DNA of 64,000 nt from Desulfoscipio geothermicus (GCA_016841205.1 JAENZP010000004.1:1-64000); one strand, 5' to 3'; shown: positions 17,971 to 28,691, counted from the stretch's first letter. Numbers and translations are program-made. The notes: generated by a model from the letters alone, not told the origin.

Positions 17971-18846
17971 ATGCGACTGGGACGTATATTGGGGGTGGAT
18001 ATTTATTTAAACCCCTTTTTTCTGGCCTTGTTAGCCTTGTATTTTGTGGCAGGGGTGTTGGACCGTGGGCTGTTGGCCTTTGGTGTAGTGTTGGTGCATG
18101 AAATGGCCCATGCTCTGATGGCCCACCGTTTAGGTATTCCTTCAAATAAAGTGGAATTGCTACCCTTTGGCGGGGTAGCCCGGGCGGGCACCGAATTACA
18201 AGTGGATCCGGTGCGGGAAACGTATACCGCTCTGGCCGGTCCCGCTAGCAACCTGGTGATGATCGCACTTTGTGTAGCACTAAAAAATTACGGGCTCTGG
18301 CATGCTGACCTGGGCCCGTTTTTTTTACAGTGCAACCTGTTGATGATCGCCTTTAACCTGCTGCCTGCCCTGCCGTTGGATGGCGGTAGGATATACCGTT
18401 CCTACCTGGCCGCTCGAATTGGTATCACGCCGGCTACCTACCAGGCTGCTATACTAGGGCAAATTTTTGCCATGGTCATTGCAGTATTCAGTATTTTGGG
18501 GATATGGTGGGGGGCCTGTGGGCTGGATATTCCGGTTACAGCATTGTTCCTTTTTTACACGGCAACCCGGGAGCGCAGCGCGGCACCATACTTGTTTATG
18601 CAGCTTTTAATACGGAAACAGCAGGAGCTGCTCCGGGAAGGGGTGTTACCTGTAAAACAACTGGTGGCCATCGAAAACATCCCCCTGGGACAATTAATGC
18701 AGCCATTTTTACCACGCCGGTTTCACCTGGTGACGGTGCTGGACCAGCAATGGCAGTATTTAGGCATCGTGACCGAGTCAAACATTATTGATACATTACT
18801 ACACCGGGGCGCTGATGTGCCGGTTGGTGAGCTAATTGAAAGGTAA
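17971..18846 (+). CDS. spoIVFB: Stage IV sporulation intramembrane metalloprotease SpoIVFB
   Basis: 291 residues, polytopic, of peptidase family M50 (site-2 protease). The zinc motif is H43-E-x-x-H47 (HEMAHALMAHRLG), and the third ligand is D137 in LPALPLDGGRIYR. In Bacillus this enzyme cleaves pro-sigma K in the mother cell, under control of SpoIVFA and BofA. The C-terminal third is a soluble region of about 100 residues resembling a CBS-type nucleotide-binding segment (QWQYLGIVTESNIID), as known for SpoIVFB. GGAGG precedes the ATG. Confidence 0.93.
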   Translation: MRLGRILGVDIYLNPFFLALLALYFVAGVLDRGLLAFGVVLVHEMAHALMAHRLGIPSNKVELLPFGGVARAGTELQVDPVRETYTALAGPASNLVMIALCVALKNYGLWHADLGPFFLQCNLLMIAFNLLPALPLDGGRIYRSYLAARIGITPATYQAAILGQIFAMVIAVFSILGIWWGACGLDIPVTALFLFYTATRERSAAPYLFMQLLIRKQQELLREGVLPVKQLVAIENIPLGQLMQPFLPRRFHLVTVLDQQWQYLGIVTESNIIDTLLHRGADVPVGELIER

Positions 18847-19019
18847 AGGGCATGGATTGCTGTAATATTATTTTATATGGGTAAAATAATATTGGGATAA
18901 ATAGGGGCAATAATTTCATTGGGCTATATTTTATGGTATATTAAATAATAGTATTTGTTAGTATGTTTGTTATCTTTGTTGTGATGGCGGCTATTAATAA
19001 TCTGGAGGACTGTTGTTGA

Positions 19020-20900
19020 ATGGAGAAACAGCTGGAAAAGATAATACGGCGGGTGCAAAAGCCCGGCCGGTATTCCGGTGGCGAATGGAACACGGTATGT
19101 AAAGATTGGCAGAACACGTATGTTAAGATGGCCTTTGCTTTTCCCGATGTGTATGAGGTGGGCATGAGCCACCTTGGACTACAGATTTTGTATGGTATAG
19201 TCAATGGTCGTGAGGATGCTCTGCTGGAAAGGGTGTTCGCGCCCTGGCCGGACATGGAGCAACAAATGCGCAACACTGGCCTGCCGTTGTTTAGTTTGGA
19301 ATCCCGCAGGCCGTTGCGGGATTTTGATATAATTGGCTTTACCTTGCAGTACGAATTAAGCTTTTCAAATATACTTAATATGTTGGATCTTGCCGGTATA
19401 CCCTTGCGGTCGGCTGACCGGACGGGGGGAGACTATCCCCTGATAGTGGCTGGTGGACCCTGCGCTTTTAACCCTGAGCCTATGGCGGAGTTTATTGATG
19501 TATTTGCTATCGGTGAGGGTGAAGAGCTGCTTAATGATTTGTTGGACGCATACCTTGCTTCAAGGCGAAGCAGCGAGGTTCGACAGGATTTGCTTATACG
19601 GCTTGCCGGCATCGACGGAATTTACGTGCCGGCACTATACCGGGTGGAGTATAATAACCTTGGGAAAATAAACATAGTAACCCCGGTGTGCGAAGGTGTG
19701 CCCGCCCAGGTGCAAAAAAGGTTGGTAGCGGATGTGGACGCAGCATTTTTCCCCACCCGTATGGTGGTGCCTGCAATTGAAGCGGTGCATGACCGGGCTA
19801 TGCTGGAGGTACAGCGGGGCTGTACCCGGGGCTGCCGTTTTTGTCAGGCCGGTATAATTTACCGTCCGGTGCGGGAAAAGGAACCGGAAATATTGCTGCG
19901 CCATGCTGGTGAGCTGCTCGGTTCCACCGGATGGGGGGAAATATCGCTGACCTCGCTGAGTACCTCGGATTATTCCCGGGTGATACCGCTTGTTGGCGAG
20001 CTTATCAGAAGGTACGGGTCCCTAGGCGTTAATGTATCGCTACCGTCGCTGCGTGTAGACGCCTTTTCTGTTGACCTGGCCAAGGAAGTACAAAAAGTGC
20101 GCCGTTCCAGCTTGACCTTTGCTCCCGAGGCCGGCACCCAGCGCCTGCGGGATGTGATTAATAAGGGTGTAACCGAGGATAATCTGATGGCTGCTGTCGA
20201 TGCAGCTTTCTCGGCGGGATGGCATTCAATCAAACTGTATTTTATGATTGGCCTGCCCACGGAAACCGATGAGGATTTACATGGGATTGCCAATCTGGCC
20301 CGGAAGGTGCTGGATAGGGGGCGCAAGCTGGTCAGATCTAAAGGGCGGCTTAAAGTGACTGTCAGTGTGTCTTCATTTGTGCCAAAGTCCCATACTGCAT
20401 TTCAATGGGAACCCCAGAATTCCATAGCTGAGTTAAAGCGCAAGCAAGCCTTATTGCGTGAGCTTTTGCGTGGCCGGGGACTGGTTTTTAAATGGCACGA
20501 CCCGGAGGGCAGCTTTTTGGAGGCCGTACTGTCTCGCGGCGACCGGCGTCTGGCTGGTGCCATTGAGGCGGCATGGCGCAACGGTGCCCGCTTTGACGGC
20601 TGGTCTGAGTTTTTTGATATAAGCAAGTGGCTAATGGCTTTTACCAGTACCGGCATTGATCCTGATTGGTACGCATACCACCGGTACCATTATGATGATA
20701 CTCTGCCTTGGGACCATATTAGTACCGGAGTAAGTAAAAAATTTTTAATGCGGGAACACCTATGTTCTCTGGAAGGGGCCACTACTCCTGATTGTCGCAG
20801 CGGGCGGTGCCAGGGGTGCGGATTGTGTACCTCCCTGGAAGTAAAACGGTATCTGGCGGGGGGTGAAACTGTTGCCTCGTTATCGAATACAGTACAGTAA
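19020..20900 (+). CDS. TIGR03960 family radical SAM protein
   Basis: 626 residues. The N-terminal part is a B12-binding-like region (FPDVYEVGMSHLGLQILY), followed by a radical SAM barrel with the cluster motif C268-TRG-C272-RF-C275. The C terminus has a Cys-rich end with CRSGRCQGCGLC. TIGR03960 proteins occur beside TIGR03936 genes in many Firmicutes, usually near rng and rplU, which suggests RNA or ribosome modification; the substrate is unknown. The ATG follows GGAGG at about 12 nt. Its end overlaps the start of the next gene. Confidence 0.92.
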   Translation: MEKQLEKIIRRVQKPGRYSGGEWNTVCKDWQNTYVKMAFAFPDVYEVGMSHLGLQILYGIVNGREDALLERVFAPWPDMEQQMRNTGLPLFSLESRRPLRDFDIIGFTLQYELSFSNILNMLDLAGIPLRSADRTGGDYPLIVAGGPCAFNPEPMAEFIDVFAIGEGEELLNDLLDAYLASRRSSEVRQDLLIRLAGIDGIYVPALYRVEYNNLGKINIVTPVCEGVPAQVQKRLVADVDAAFFPTRMVVPAIEAVHDRAMLEVQRGCTRGCRFCQAGIIYRPVREKEPEILLRHAGELLGSTGWGEISLTSLSTSDYSRVIPLVGELIRRYGSLGVNVSLPSLRVDAFSVDLAKEVQKVRRSSLTFAPEAGTQRLRDVINKGVTEDNLMAAVDAAFSAGWHSIKLYFMIGLPTETDEDLHGIANLARKVLDRGRKLVRSKGRLKVTVSVSSFVPKSHTAFQWEPQNSIAELKRKQALLRELLRGRGLVFKWHDPEGSFLEAVLSRGDRRLAGAIEAAWRNGARFDGWSEFFDISKWLMAFTSTGIDPDWYAYHRYHYDDTLPWDHISTGVSKKFLMREHLCSLEGATTPDCRSGRCQGCGLCTSLEVKRYLAGGETVASLSNTVQ

Positions 20901-21528
20901 AAGAGGACCGGCCAGCTATATATCACATTTGGATTTGGTGCGCACTCTGGAACGGGCCTTTCGCCGGGCTGGTTTGCCTATTGCTTATTCCGAGGGATTT
21001 AATCCGCATCCCCGGTTTAGTTTTGCTGCCCCGCTACCCGTAGGTGTTGAGGGACTCGCCGAGGTATTGGATGTTGAGATGCAAGATTCTGTAAATCATC
21101 AGGATCTGGCCGAACGCTTAAATGGCGCACTGCCGCCGGGGTTGGCGGTGCTGGAAGTGACCGATGTATCTGACAATACCCTTGCGCCCATGGCCGAGTT
21201 TAACGCTGCCGGTTATATAGTGCACCTTGACGAAGATGACTTGCCCGGGCCTCTGCCTAGCAGAGCCGTGCAGGATTTTTTGACCGAGGAACAGATAGAA
21301 GTGACCCGCAAGGGTAAGGACGGCAGGGAAAAAATACGCGATATTCGGCCCGGTATATTGAAGCTGGATGTACTTTCCCAGGTAAGCGGTTTAACCATGC
21401 AGCTTGAATTAAAGACTGGCAGCATTATGAATGTACGTCCTGAAGACGTAGTGGAAGCTTTTTTCCGGCACGCCGGTATGGTGGTGGATAAAGCGGATCT
21501 GCAGACTATTCGAACAGGGCTATTTTAA
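20872..21528 (+). CDS. TIGR03936 family radical SAM-associated protein (DUF2344)
   Basis: 218 residues, opening with YRIQYSKRGPASYISHLDLVRTLERAFRRAGLPIAYSEGFNPHPRFSFAAPLPVG in overlapping short motifs typical of DUF2344. There are no cluster cysteines, so it is a partner and not itself a radical SAM enzyme. It overlaps the end of the TIGR03960 gene, implying coupled translation and a joint function. TTG at 20872 is preferred over GTG at 20863, which sits on top of the G-rich binding site. Confidence 0.9.
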   Translation: MPRYRIQYSKRGPASYISHLDLVRTLERAFRRAGLPIAYSEGFNPHPRFSFAAPLPVGVEGLAEVLDVEMQDSVNHQDLAERLNGALPPGLAVLEVTDVSDNTLAPMAEFNAAGYIVHLDEDDLPGPLPSRAVQDFLTEEQIEVTRKGKDGREKIRDIRPGILKLDVLSQVSGLTMQLELKTGSIMNVRPEDVVEAFFRHAGMVVDKADLQTIRTGLF

Positions 21529-21570
21529 CCCTCCCGGGCAAGCGGAAAGAAAAGATGGTGGGAAAAGAGA

Positions 21571-23265
21571 ATGTTTAAAGAGATAATTATTAATGTGGGT
21601 GAAGAGGAAACCAGGGTAGCCGTGCTGGAAAACAAAGTTTTGGTAGAAATGTATATCGAGCGCGCGCCAAATCAGCGGCTGGTGGGCAATATATTTAAGG
21701 GCCAGGTGGAAAACGTGTTACCTGGGATGCAGGCTTCCTTTGTAGATATTGGTTTGGAAAAAAATGCCTTTTTATATGTGGAGGACGCCATCCCTGCCCG
21801 TACCCCCGACGCCGGGCCTGGCCAAGGTAATTCAGCATTGGGCATTAATATATGTGATATTTTAAAGCAAGGCCAGGAAGTAATTGTGCAGATTGTTAAA
21901 GAACCTATTGGTACCAAGGGGGCACGGGTGACCACGCATATTACGCTGCCAGGGCGCTACCTGGTACTCATGCCCAACGTGGATTATATCGGTATATCCA
22001 GGCGTATAGAGAATGACAAGGAAAGAGACCGCTTGCGGGAAATGGCTGCCCGCATCAAACCTGATGGTATGGGGGTAATTGTACGTACCGTGGCCGAAGG
22101 GGTCGATGAGGAAGAGTTGTGCCTGGACATCAACATGTTAGCCAATCTATGGGACAAAATCGTCAATCGTTCTAATCACGGGCCGGTGCCTAATTTGGTG
22201 CACCGGGATTTGGAACTGGTGCAGCGTATTTTAAGGGATATCTTTACCGAAGATGTTGACCGGCTGATTATCGACTCTAGCTATGAATACCAAAAAATAT
22301 TAGATTTGTTGGATATCCTGGGTCCGCGTTTAAAGGTGAAGGTCCTCTTGGAAGAAAGAAAAAACCTCTTTGTAGAAAACAATGTGGATATTGAAATGGA
22401 AAAGGTTTTAAAGAATACTGTTTGGCTCAAGTGCGGGGGTTATATCGTTATCGACCAGGCCGAGGCGCTCACTGCCATAGATGTAAACACAGGCAAATAT
22501 GTGGGCAGTACCAATCTTGAGGACACGGTGCTTAAAACAAATCTGGATGCTGCGGTGGAGATAGCTCGCCAGCTCCGCCTCCGCAACATTGGTGGTATTA
22601 TTATAGTGGACTTTATTGATATGGGCAAGGAGGAACACCAGCGGCAGGTGCTTGGCGTCCTTGAGGAGGAAATTCGCAAGGATAAAACAAAAACTAATAT
22701 ACTGGGGATCACTCAGTTGGGCCTGGTGGAAATGACCAGGAAAAAAGTGCGGCCCAGTTTGGCCGAAGTGCTGCAAAAAACCTGTCCATACTGTGATGGG
22801 CGGGGCAAAGTACTGTCAGAAGAAACAGTAGGTATCAACATTAAACAGCAAATCTACCAGATGGCCAAACAGACCGGAGCCGGCACTATATTAGTGGAAG
22901 CCAACCCGTTGGTGGCGGCCAGACTTATCGGCAGCGGGGGTGCCAACCTGCGAGATTTAGAGGCTCGCACAGGTAAAACCCTATACATCAGAGGTTCTGC
23001 CGAGCAGCATATTGAGTTGGTCACCGTGCGTCCCATTTATGACCAGGCTGATATCAAATCTAATAATCTACCGGTCAAGCCTGGTCAGGTGCTGGAAGTG
23101 CTGGTTGAGGAACCTCATACCAGCAACATTAATGATGGTATTGCCCGGATTAACGGATTTATACTGGATATCGAGGGGGGCGGACCAATGGTTGGCGAAA
23201 CAGTGGCAATAGAAATAAACAGGGTGTTTCGCACCTACGCTCGCGCTAAATTAATCAAAGGATAA
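21571..23265 (+). CDS. rng: Ribonuclease E/G family protein
   Basis: 564 residues of the RNase G/E catalytic core without the long C-terminal scaffold of E. coli RNase E. An S1 RNA-binding domain lies at about 35-120 (GNIFKGQVENVLPGMQASFVDIG). The catalytic aspartates are D304 (AIDVNTGKY) and D347 (IIVDFIDM), and the zinc-link motif is C405-PY-C408. The enzyme makes single-strand endonucleolytic cuts near monophosphorylated 5' ends in rRNA maturation and mRNA decay. Its position before rplU-rpmA is common in Clostridia. Confidence 0.96.
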   Translation: MFKEIIINVGEEETRVAVLENKVLVEMYIERAPNQRLVGNIFKGQVENVLPGMQASFVDIGLEKNAFLYVEDAIPARTPDAGPGQGNSALGINICDILKQGQEVIVQIVKEPIGTKGARVTTHITLPGRYLVLMPNVDYIGISRRIENDKERDRLREMAARIKPDGMGVIVRTVAEGVDEEELCLDINMLANLWDKIVNRSNHGPVPNLVHRDLELVQRILRDIFTEDVDRLIIDSSYEYQKILDLLDILGPRLKVKVLLEERKNLFVENNVDIEMEKVLKNTVWLKCGGYIVIDQAEALTAIDVNTGKYVGSTNLEDTVLKTNLDAAVEIARQLRLRNIGGIIIVDFIDMGKEEHQRQVLGVLEEEIRKDKTKTNILGITQLGLVEMTRKKVRPSLAEVLQKTCPYCDGRGKVLSEETVGINIKQQIYQMAKQTGAGTILVEANPLVAARLIGSGGANLRDLEARTGKTLYIRGSAEQHIELVTVRPIYDQADIKSNNLPVKPGQVLEVLVEEPHTSNINDGIARINGFILDIEGGGPMVGETVAIEINRVFRTYARAKLIKG

Positions 23266-23303
23266 GGTTTCGCTGGCGTCACATGCATCATAATCAGTTA
23301 AGC

Positions 23304-23331
23304 TTGACAAAGGTTGCCGTTGTGGTAAAAT
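23304..23331 (+). promoter_or_regulatory. Promoter of the rplU-rpmA unit
   Basis: TTGACA at 23304-23309 and TAAAAT at 23326-23331 with a 16-nt spacer. Confidence 0.75.
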
Positions 23332-23339
23332 TATTTATT

Positions 23340-23462
23340 GTAGGCTATAAATAAATACCGCTCGGAAAGGGTTTAAACAGGTAAAGCCCTTATTCTTTAG
23401 ATCTTCTTAATTGTAGAAGGCAATAGCCTTACCCGCTTCCGGCGAGTCCTGAAAAAAAGGGG
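23340..23462 (+). promoter_or_regulatory. Probable L21 leader RNA
   Basis: About 120 nt of untranslated leader before rplU contain small hairpin-forming segments, such as AGGCAATAGCCTTACCCGC and the CGCTTCCGGCG stem near 23431-23443. Firmicute rplU genes usually carry a conserved leader (Rfam L21_leader) thought to bind a ribosomal protein. The call rests on location and general appearance, not on a covariance match. Confidence 0.5.
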
Positions 23463-23469
23463 GAAAATT

Positions 23470-23781
23470 ATGTACGCCATTATCGAAACAGGTGGCAAAC
23501 AGTATCGTGTTAGTGAAGGAGATACCCTGTTCATTGAGAAACTACCCACTGAACCCGGACAAACTTATGAAGTAGATAAAGTGCTGGCCATAGAAAAAGA
23601 CGGTCAGCTGCAGGTTGGTACGCCTTTGGTGGAAGGCGCTAAGGTACTGCTAAAAGTGGAAAAGCATGGCAAGGATAAGAAAATCATTGTTTTTAAATAT
23701 AAACCCAAAAAAAATTATAGGCGTAAAAAAGGTCACCGTCAGCCCTTTACCCGGGTTGTGGTGGAAAAAATACAAGCCTAA
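23470..23781 (+). CDS. rplU: 50S ribosomal protein L21
   Basis: 103 residues, standard length. It opens [18 protein letters not shown] and ends with the basic [26 protein letters not shown] signature that contacts 23S rRNA. It is first in a two-gene unit with rpmA, only 18 nt apart; the prp (ysxB) gene that separates them in Bacillus is absent. Confidence 0.98.
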   Translation: MYAIIETGGKQYRVSEGDTLFIEKLPTEPGQTYEVDKVLAIEKDGQLQVGTPLVEGAKVLLKVEKHGKDKKIIVFKYKPKKNYRRKKGHRQPFTRVVVEKIQA

Positions 23782-23799
23782 CCACGGAGGTGAAGTAAA

Positions 23800-24069
23800 T
23801 TGGCACATAAGAAAGGTGTAGGTAGTTCACGTAACGGTCGCGATTCCAAACCTAAAATGCTTGGTGTTAAGCGGGGCGATGGTCAATTTGTTACCGCAGG
23901 TAGCATTCTGGTTCGTCAGCGGGGCACTCGGATACATCCCGGTCAAAATGTGGGACGCGGTGGAGACGATACCTTGTTTGCCAAGGTGGACGGTATTGTA
24001 TCCTTCCAGACCAGAGGTAAAGATAAAAAGGTAGTTAACATTAAAGAGGTCGAAGAAGCGGTCATATAA
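23800..24069 (+). CDS. rpmA: 50S ribosomal protein L27
   Basis: 89 residues from a TTG start behind GGAGGTGA. It begins [16 protein letters not shown], so the mature N terminus that reaches the peptidyl-transferase centre is encoded directly. Bacillus and many other Firmicutes encode an extra N-terminal peptide of about nine residues removed by Prp. Here both the extension and prp are missing, which is self-consistent. Confidence 0.98.
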   Translation: MAHKKGVGSSRNGRDSKPKMLGVKRGDGQFVTAGSILVRQRGTRIHPGQNVGRGGDDTLFAKVDGIVSFQTRGKDKKVVNIKEVEEAVI

Positions 24070-24146
24070 TTTCAGCAAGCTACTCAAGGTAATCACGTTT
24101 TTGGCTAAACAGAAGATGTTTAAAAATTATTATCTTTGCTGAACAG

Positions 24147-24178
24147 AAAAACAGCCTAGACTAAGTGGGCTGTTTTTA
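24147..24178 (+). terminator. Intrinsic terminator after rpmA
   Basis: AAAACAGCC pairs with GGGCTGTTTT across a 10-nt loop, followed by a short T-run. Confidence 0.8.
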
Positions 24179-24268
24179 ATTTGTTAATGTTTAATAATAT
24201 TTATTTGGTAGGGGAAATTATTCATAGCTTTGAATAGTACCATTATTTAGCGCATAAATATTTTTTTA

Positions 24269-24277
24269 TGGTATAAT
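24269..24277 (+). promoter_or_regulatory. Extended -10 promoter of spo0B
   Basis: TGGTATAAT at 24269-24277 is an extended -10 (TGn plus TATAAT) with no good -35. The predicted transcript start near 24284 would fall on the first in-frame ATG, which argues that translation begins at the downstream TTG at 24336. Confidence 0.5.
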
Positions 24278-24335
24278 ACCAAATATGCTGTCGGTAAACT
24301 GGCCGGTTTATCGAAGTAAGATGGGAGAGGTTTTA

Positions 24336-24812
24336 TTGGATACTGCAAAAATGCTGGAACTGCTTTCAGTACAAAGGCATGATTTCCTCAACCACCTGCA
24401 GATCATATCCGGACTTCTGCAATTGAAAAAGGAAACCGAGGCCAGGGAATATATACGTACTGCCGCCAGTGCTATTATCAGCTTGAGTAAGGTTGTGCAT
24501 CTTGAAGTTCCCGAGGTGGCCGCTGTTTTGCTGATTGCCCATAACCGGGCTGCGAACTATCAAATAAAGATTAAGATCGATGTGCAAGCTAATCTAAGTG
24601 GTTGTGTGGTCCCCGGTGATAAAATTGCGGCTTTACTGGATGAAATTTTAAACAATATTATAAATAACCTGGCGTCATTAGAGATTGCCAACCGCGAAAT
24701 ATTAATTAGCATAACCGGCATTCCGGGTGAAGGTGCATGGCAGATTGGCTTTAGTGCTGAAGGGGTCATGCTTAAACTTTATATAACCAACTATAATAAC
24801 AATATATTATAA
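24336..24812 (+). CDS. spo0B: Spo0B-like sporulation phosphotransferase
   Basis: 158 residues. The helical N terminus carries RHDFLNHLQIISGLLQLKK, where the first His is the phosphate-accepting residue of Spo0B-type proteins. The C-terminal half (VPGDKIAALLDEILNNIINNL) resembles a degenerate histidine-kinase ATPase fold with an N-box remnant but no complete nucleotide site. In Bacillus Spo0B passes phosphate from Spo0F to Spo0A. TTG at 24336 has GGGAGAGG 5 nt upstream. Position between rpmA and obg is exactly that of spo0B in Bacillus. Clostridia often lack a full phosphorelay, so its partner is uncertain. Confidence 0.8.
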   Translation: MDTAKMLELLSVQRHDFLNHLQIISGLLQLKKETEAREYIRTAASAIISLSKVVHLEVPEVAAVLLIAHNRAANYQIKIKIDVQANLSGCVVPGDKIAALLDEILNNIINNLASLEIANREILISITGIPGEGAWQIGFSAEGVMLKLYITNYNNNIL

Positions 24813-24878
24813 TTAAAGGAAACGCCGTGTATAATACTGTATGAGACATCGATATAGAAATGCGAGGGCGTCTCCTAA

Positions 24879-26168
<1,290 letters not shown>

Positions 26169-26184
26169 AAAGCGGAGTGTTTTT

Positions 26185-27300
26185 ATGGATAGTAGAAAAT
26201 ACAGCTGTCTGCAGCGGATAGTAGTAAAGATTGGCTCCAGTTCGCTTACCTACGACACCGGTAAGTTAAATATCGGACAAATTGAGGCGATGGTCCGGCA
26301 ATTGTCCGACCTGCACAATCAGGGCCTGGATGTTTTACTGGTTACTTCCGGGGCGGTGGGGGCCGGTATGGGTAAACTAGGTTTTACTCAGCGGCCCCGC
26401 ACCATGCCCGAAAAACAAGCGGCTGCTGCGGTGGGACAAGGTTTACTGCTGCATATGTACGAAAAAATATTTGCCGAATACGGGCTGGTGGTGGGGCAGG
26501 TGCTCTTGACCCGGGAGGATTTTGCTGATCGCAAGCGGTTCTTAAATGCCCGTAATACTCTGCATACTATGCTGAGCATGCATATCATACCGGTGATCAA
26601 TGAAAATGACACTGTGGCGGTTGACGAAATCAAATTAGGCGATAACGACAACCTGGCGGCTATGGTGGCCGCGCTAGTTGATGCGGATATTTTAATACTG
26701 CTTTCGGATATAGACGGGTTGTATAGTGATAAGCCGGGTAGGCCGGGAGCCCGGATAATCCCGGAAATACACGAGATTAACGATAAGGTAGAAGCCTTTG
26801 CCGGCGGCGTGGGGTCGGCAGTTGGCACAGGCGGCATGGCTACAAAAGTTCAGGCCGCACGTATTGCGATGCACTCCGGACTGGTTACCATAATTGCCAG
26901 GGCCGCGGAGAACAATGTAATTAGACGGCTGGTGGCCGGAGAGCCGCTGGGCACTGTATTTTGGCCCTCCATTAAACTGGTTAATAAAAAAAGATGGATT
27001 GCCTTTAGCGCTACTGTCTGCGGGCAAATATACATAGATGAAGGGGCGGTCCGGGCGCTGCGGGAAAAAGGTAAAAGCCTGCTGCCCTCAGGTGTTACGG
27101 GCGTTGAGGGCAGTTTTGAAATGGGTAACACGGTGAGCGTGATTGCTCCGGACGGCAGAGAAATCGCCCGGGGGATCGTCAATTATGCTTCGGCTGAAAT
27201 AGAACAAATCATGGGTAAGCAAACCAGCGAAATAAACCGGGTACTTGGCCACAAAGACTATGATGAAGTAATACATCGGGACAACCTGGCGCTGGAGTAA
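26185..27300 (+). CDS. proB: Glutamate 5-kinase
   Basis: 371 residues: an amino-acid kinase domain (about 1-255) with VVKIGSSSLT, the ENDTVAVDEIKLGDND block and GTGGMATKVQAA, then a C-terminal PUA domain. It phosphorylates glutamate in the first step of proline synthesis and is usually feedback-inhibited by proline. The ATG at 26185 is chosen because GCGGAG lies about 8 nt before it; the reading frame extends back to TTG 26152 inside obgE. proA follows after 42 nt. Confidence 0.96.
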   Translation: MDSRKYSCLQRIVVKIGSSSLTYDTGKLNIGQIEAMVRQLSDLHNQGLDVLLVTSGAVGAGMGKLGFTQRPRTMPEKQAAAAVGQGLLLHMYEKIFAEYGLVVGQVLLTREDFADRKRFLNARNTLHTMLSMHIIPVINENDTVAVDEIKLGDNDNLAAMVAALVDADILILLSDIDGLYSDKPGRPGARIIPEIHEINDKVEAFAGGVGSAVGTGGMATKVQAARIAMHSGLVTIIARAAENNVIRRLVAGEPLGTVFWPSIKLVNKKRWIAFSATVCGQIYIDEGAVRALREKGKSLLPSGVTGVEGSFEMGNTVSVIAPDGREIARGIVNYASAEIEQIMGKQTSEINRVLGHKDYDEVIHRDNLALE

Positions 27301-27342
27301 TAATGAAAATGTTAAAGATAAAGTCGTAAGGGGGCAAAAACC

Positions 27343-28593
27343 ATGAAAAAACAGGTTATAGCCAAGGCGCAGAAAGCCAGAGAGGCGGCCCGTAAGCTGG
27401 CCTATATATCTACAGATATCAAGAATGATGCCTTACTGGCTATGGCAGACAGCTTGCTTAAGAATACCTATAACATACTCGAAGCCAACGAGCAAGATGT
27501 CCGGGAGGCGGATAAAAATGGGCTTTCCCAGGCGCTAATCGATCGGTTGTTATTAAACCAGGCACGCGTGGCGGATATGGCAAATGGCGTGGCCATGGTA
27601 GCCACGCTGCCCGACCCGGTGGGCGAAGTGGAAAGTATGTGGACCCGCCCCAACGGGTTGCGGATAGGGCGCACCCGGGTACCCCTGGGCGTGGTGGGTA
27701 TCATTTATGAAGCTCGGCCCAATGTAACGGTGGATGCAGCCGGTTTATGCCTGAAAGCGGGCAACGCAGTGGTACTGCGGGGCGGTTCCGAAGCTATTCA
27801 CTCCAATACTGCCATTGCCAATATCATTGCTGAGGCTGCTACCCGGGAGGGACTGCCCGAGGGAGCCATCAACTTGATTGAAACTACCGATCGGGAAGCG
27901 GTTAACTTCATGCTCAGGTTAAATGACTATATTGATGTGATTATTCCCAGGGGTGGCGCCGGCCTTATTCAAACCGTGGTGCAAAATGCCACCGTACCGG
28001 TTATTGAAACCGGTGTGGGCAACTGTCACGTTTTTGTCGACCGCTATGCTGATCTGGAAAAGGCCCGGCGCATTGTTATCAACGCCAAATGCCAACGCCC
28101 CGGAGTGTGCAATGCCCTGGAATCTCTGCTGGTCCACCAGGCCATTGCGGCAGAGTTTTTACCCGGAATGCTGGAGGCGTTAAAGGCAGCCGGAGTGGAA
28201 GTGCGCGGCTGCGAGCGCACCAGGGCAGCGGCCGACTGGGTTAAACCCGCTACTGAGGAAGATTACGCCAACGAATTTTTGGACCTGATTATTGCTGTTA
28301 AAGTGGTAAATAGCTTGGATGAAGCGCTGGATCACATTTATCGATACAGCACCAAGCATTCCGAGGCCATTATTACTGAAAATTACACTCGGGCCATGCG
28401 CTTTTTAAATGAAGTAGATGCCGCGGCAGTGTATATCAATGCCTCAACACGCTTTACCGATGGCGGGCAGTTCGGCTTTGGTGCCGAAATCGGCATCAGT
28501 ACTCAAAAGCTGCATGCTCGTGGACCGATGGGCTTAAAAGAACTGACCACCAATAAATATATATTGTTCGGTGATGGCCAAATCAGGGAGTAG
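27343..28593 (+). CDS. proA: Glutamate-5-semialdehyde dehydrogenase (gamma-glutamyl phosphate reductase)
   Basis: 416 residues of the aldehyde dehydrogenase superfamily. The catalytic cysteine is C256 in QRPGVCNALE, and IIPRGGAGLI, EARPNVTVDAAGL and FTDGGQFGFGAEIGIST are family motifs. It reduces gamma-glutamyl phosphate with NADPH to glutamate semialdehyde, directly after ProB. The ATG has an AAGGGGGC site upstream. Confidence 0.97.
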   Translation: MKKQVIAKAQKAREAARKLAYISTDIKNDALLAMADSLLKNTYNILEANEQDVREADKNGLSQALIDRLLLNQARVADMANGVAMVATLPDPVGEVESMWTRPNGLRIGRTRVPLGVVGIIYEARPNVTVDAAGLCLKAGNAVVLRGGSEAIHSNTAIANIIAEAATREGLPEGAINLIETTDREAVNFMLRLNDYIDVIIPRGGAGLIQTVVQNATVPVIETGVGNCHVFVDRYADLEKARRIVINAKCQRPGVCNALESLLVHQAIAAEFLPGMLEALKAAGVEVRGCERTRAAADWVKPATEEDYANEFLDLIIAVKVVNSLDEALDHIYRYSTKHSEAIITENYTRAMRFLNEVDAAAVYINASTRFTDGGQFGFGAEIGISTQKLHARGPMGLKELTTNKYILFGDGQIRE

Positions 28594-28691
28594 CAACAAC
28601 CTCTTCATCCTAAGTACTTAATAATTAGTGTAAAATATGGCAGTTTGTAATGCGCATAATGTATGTTGGGGTAGAACGGAGTTTACTGAAG

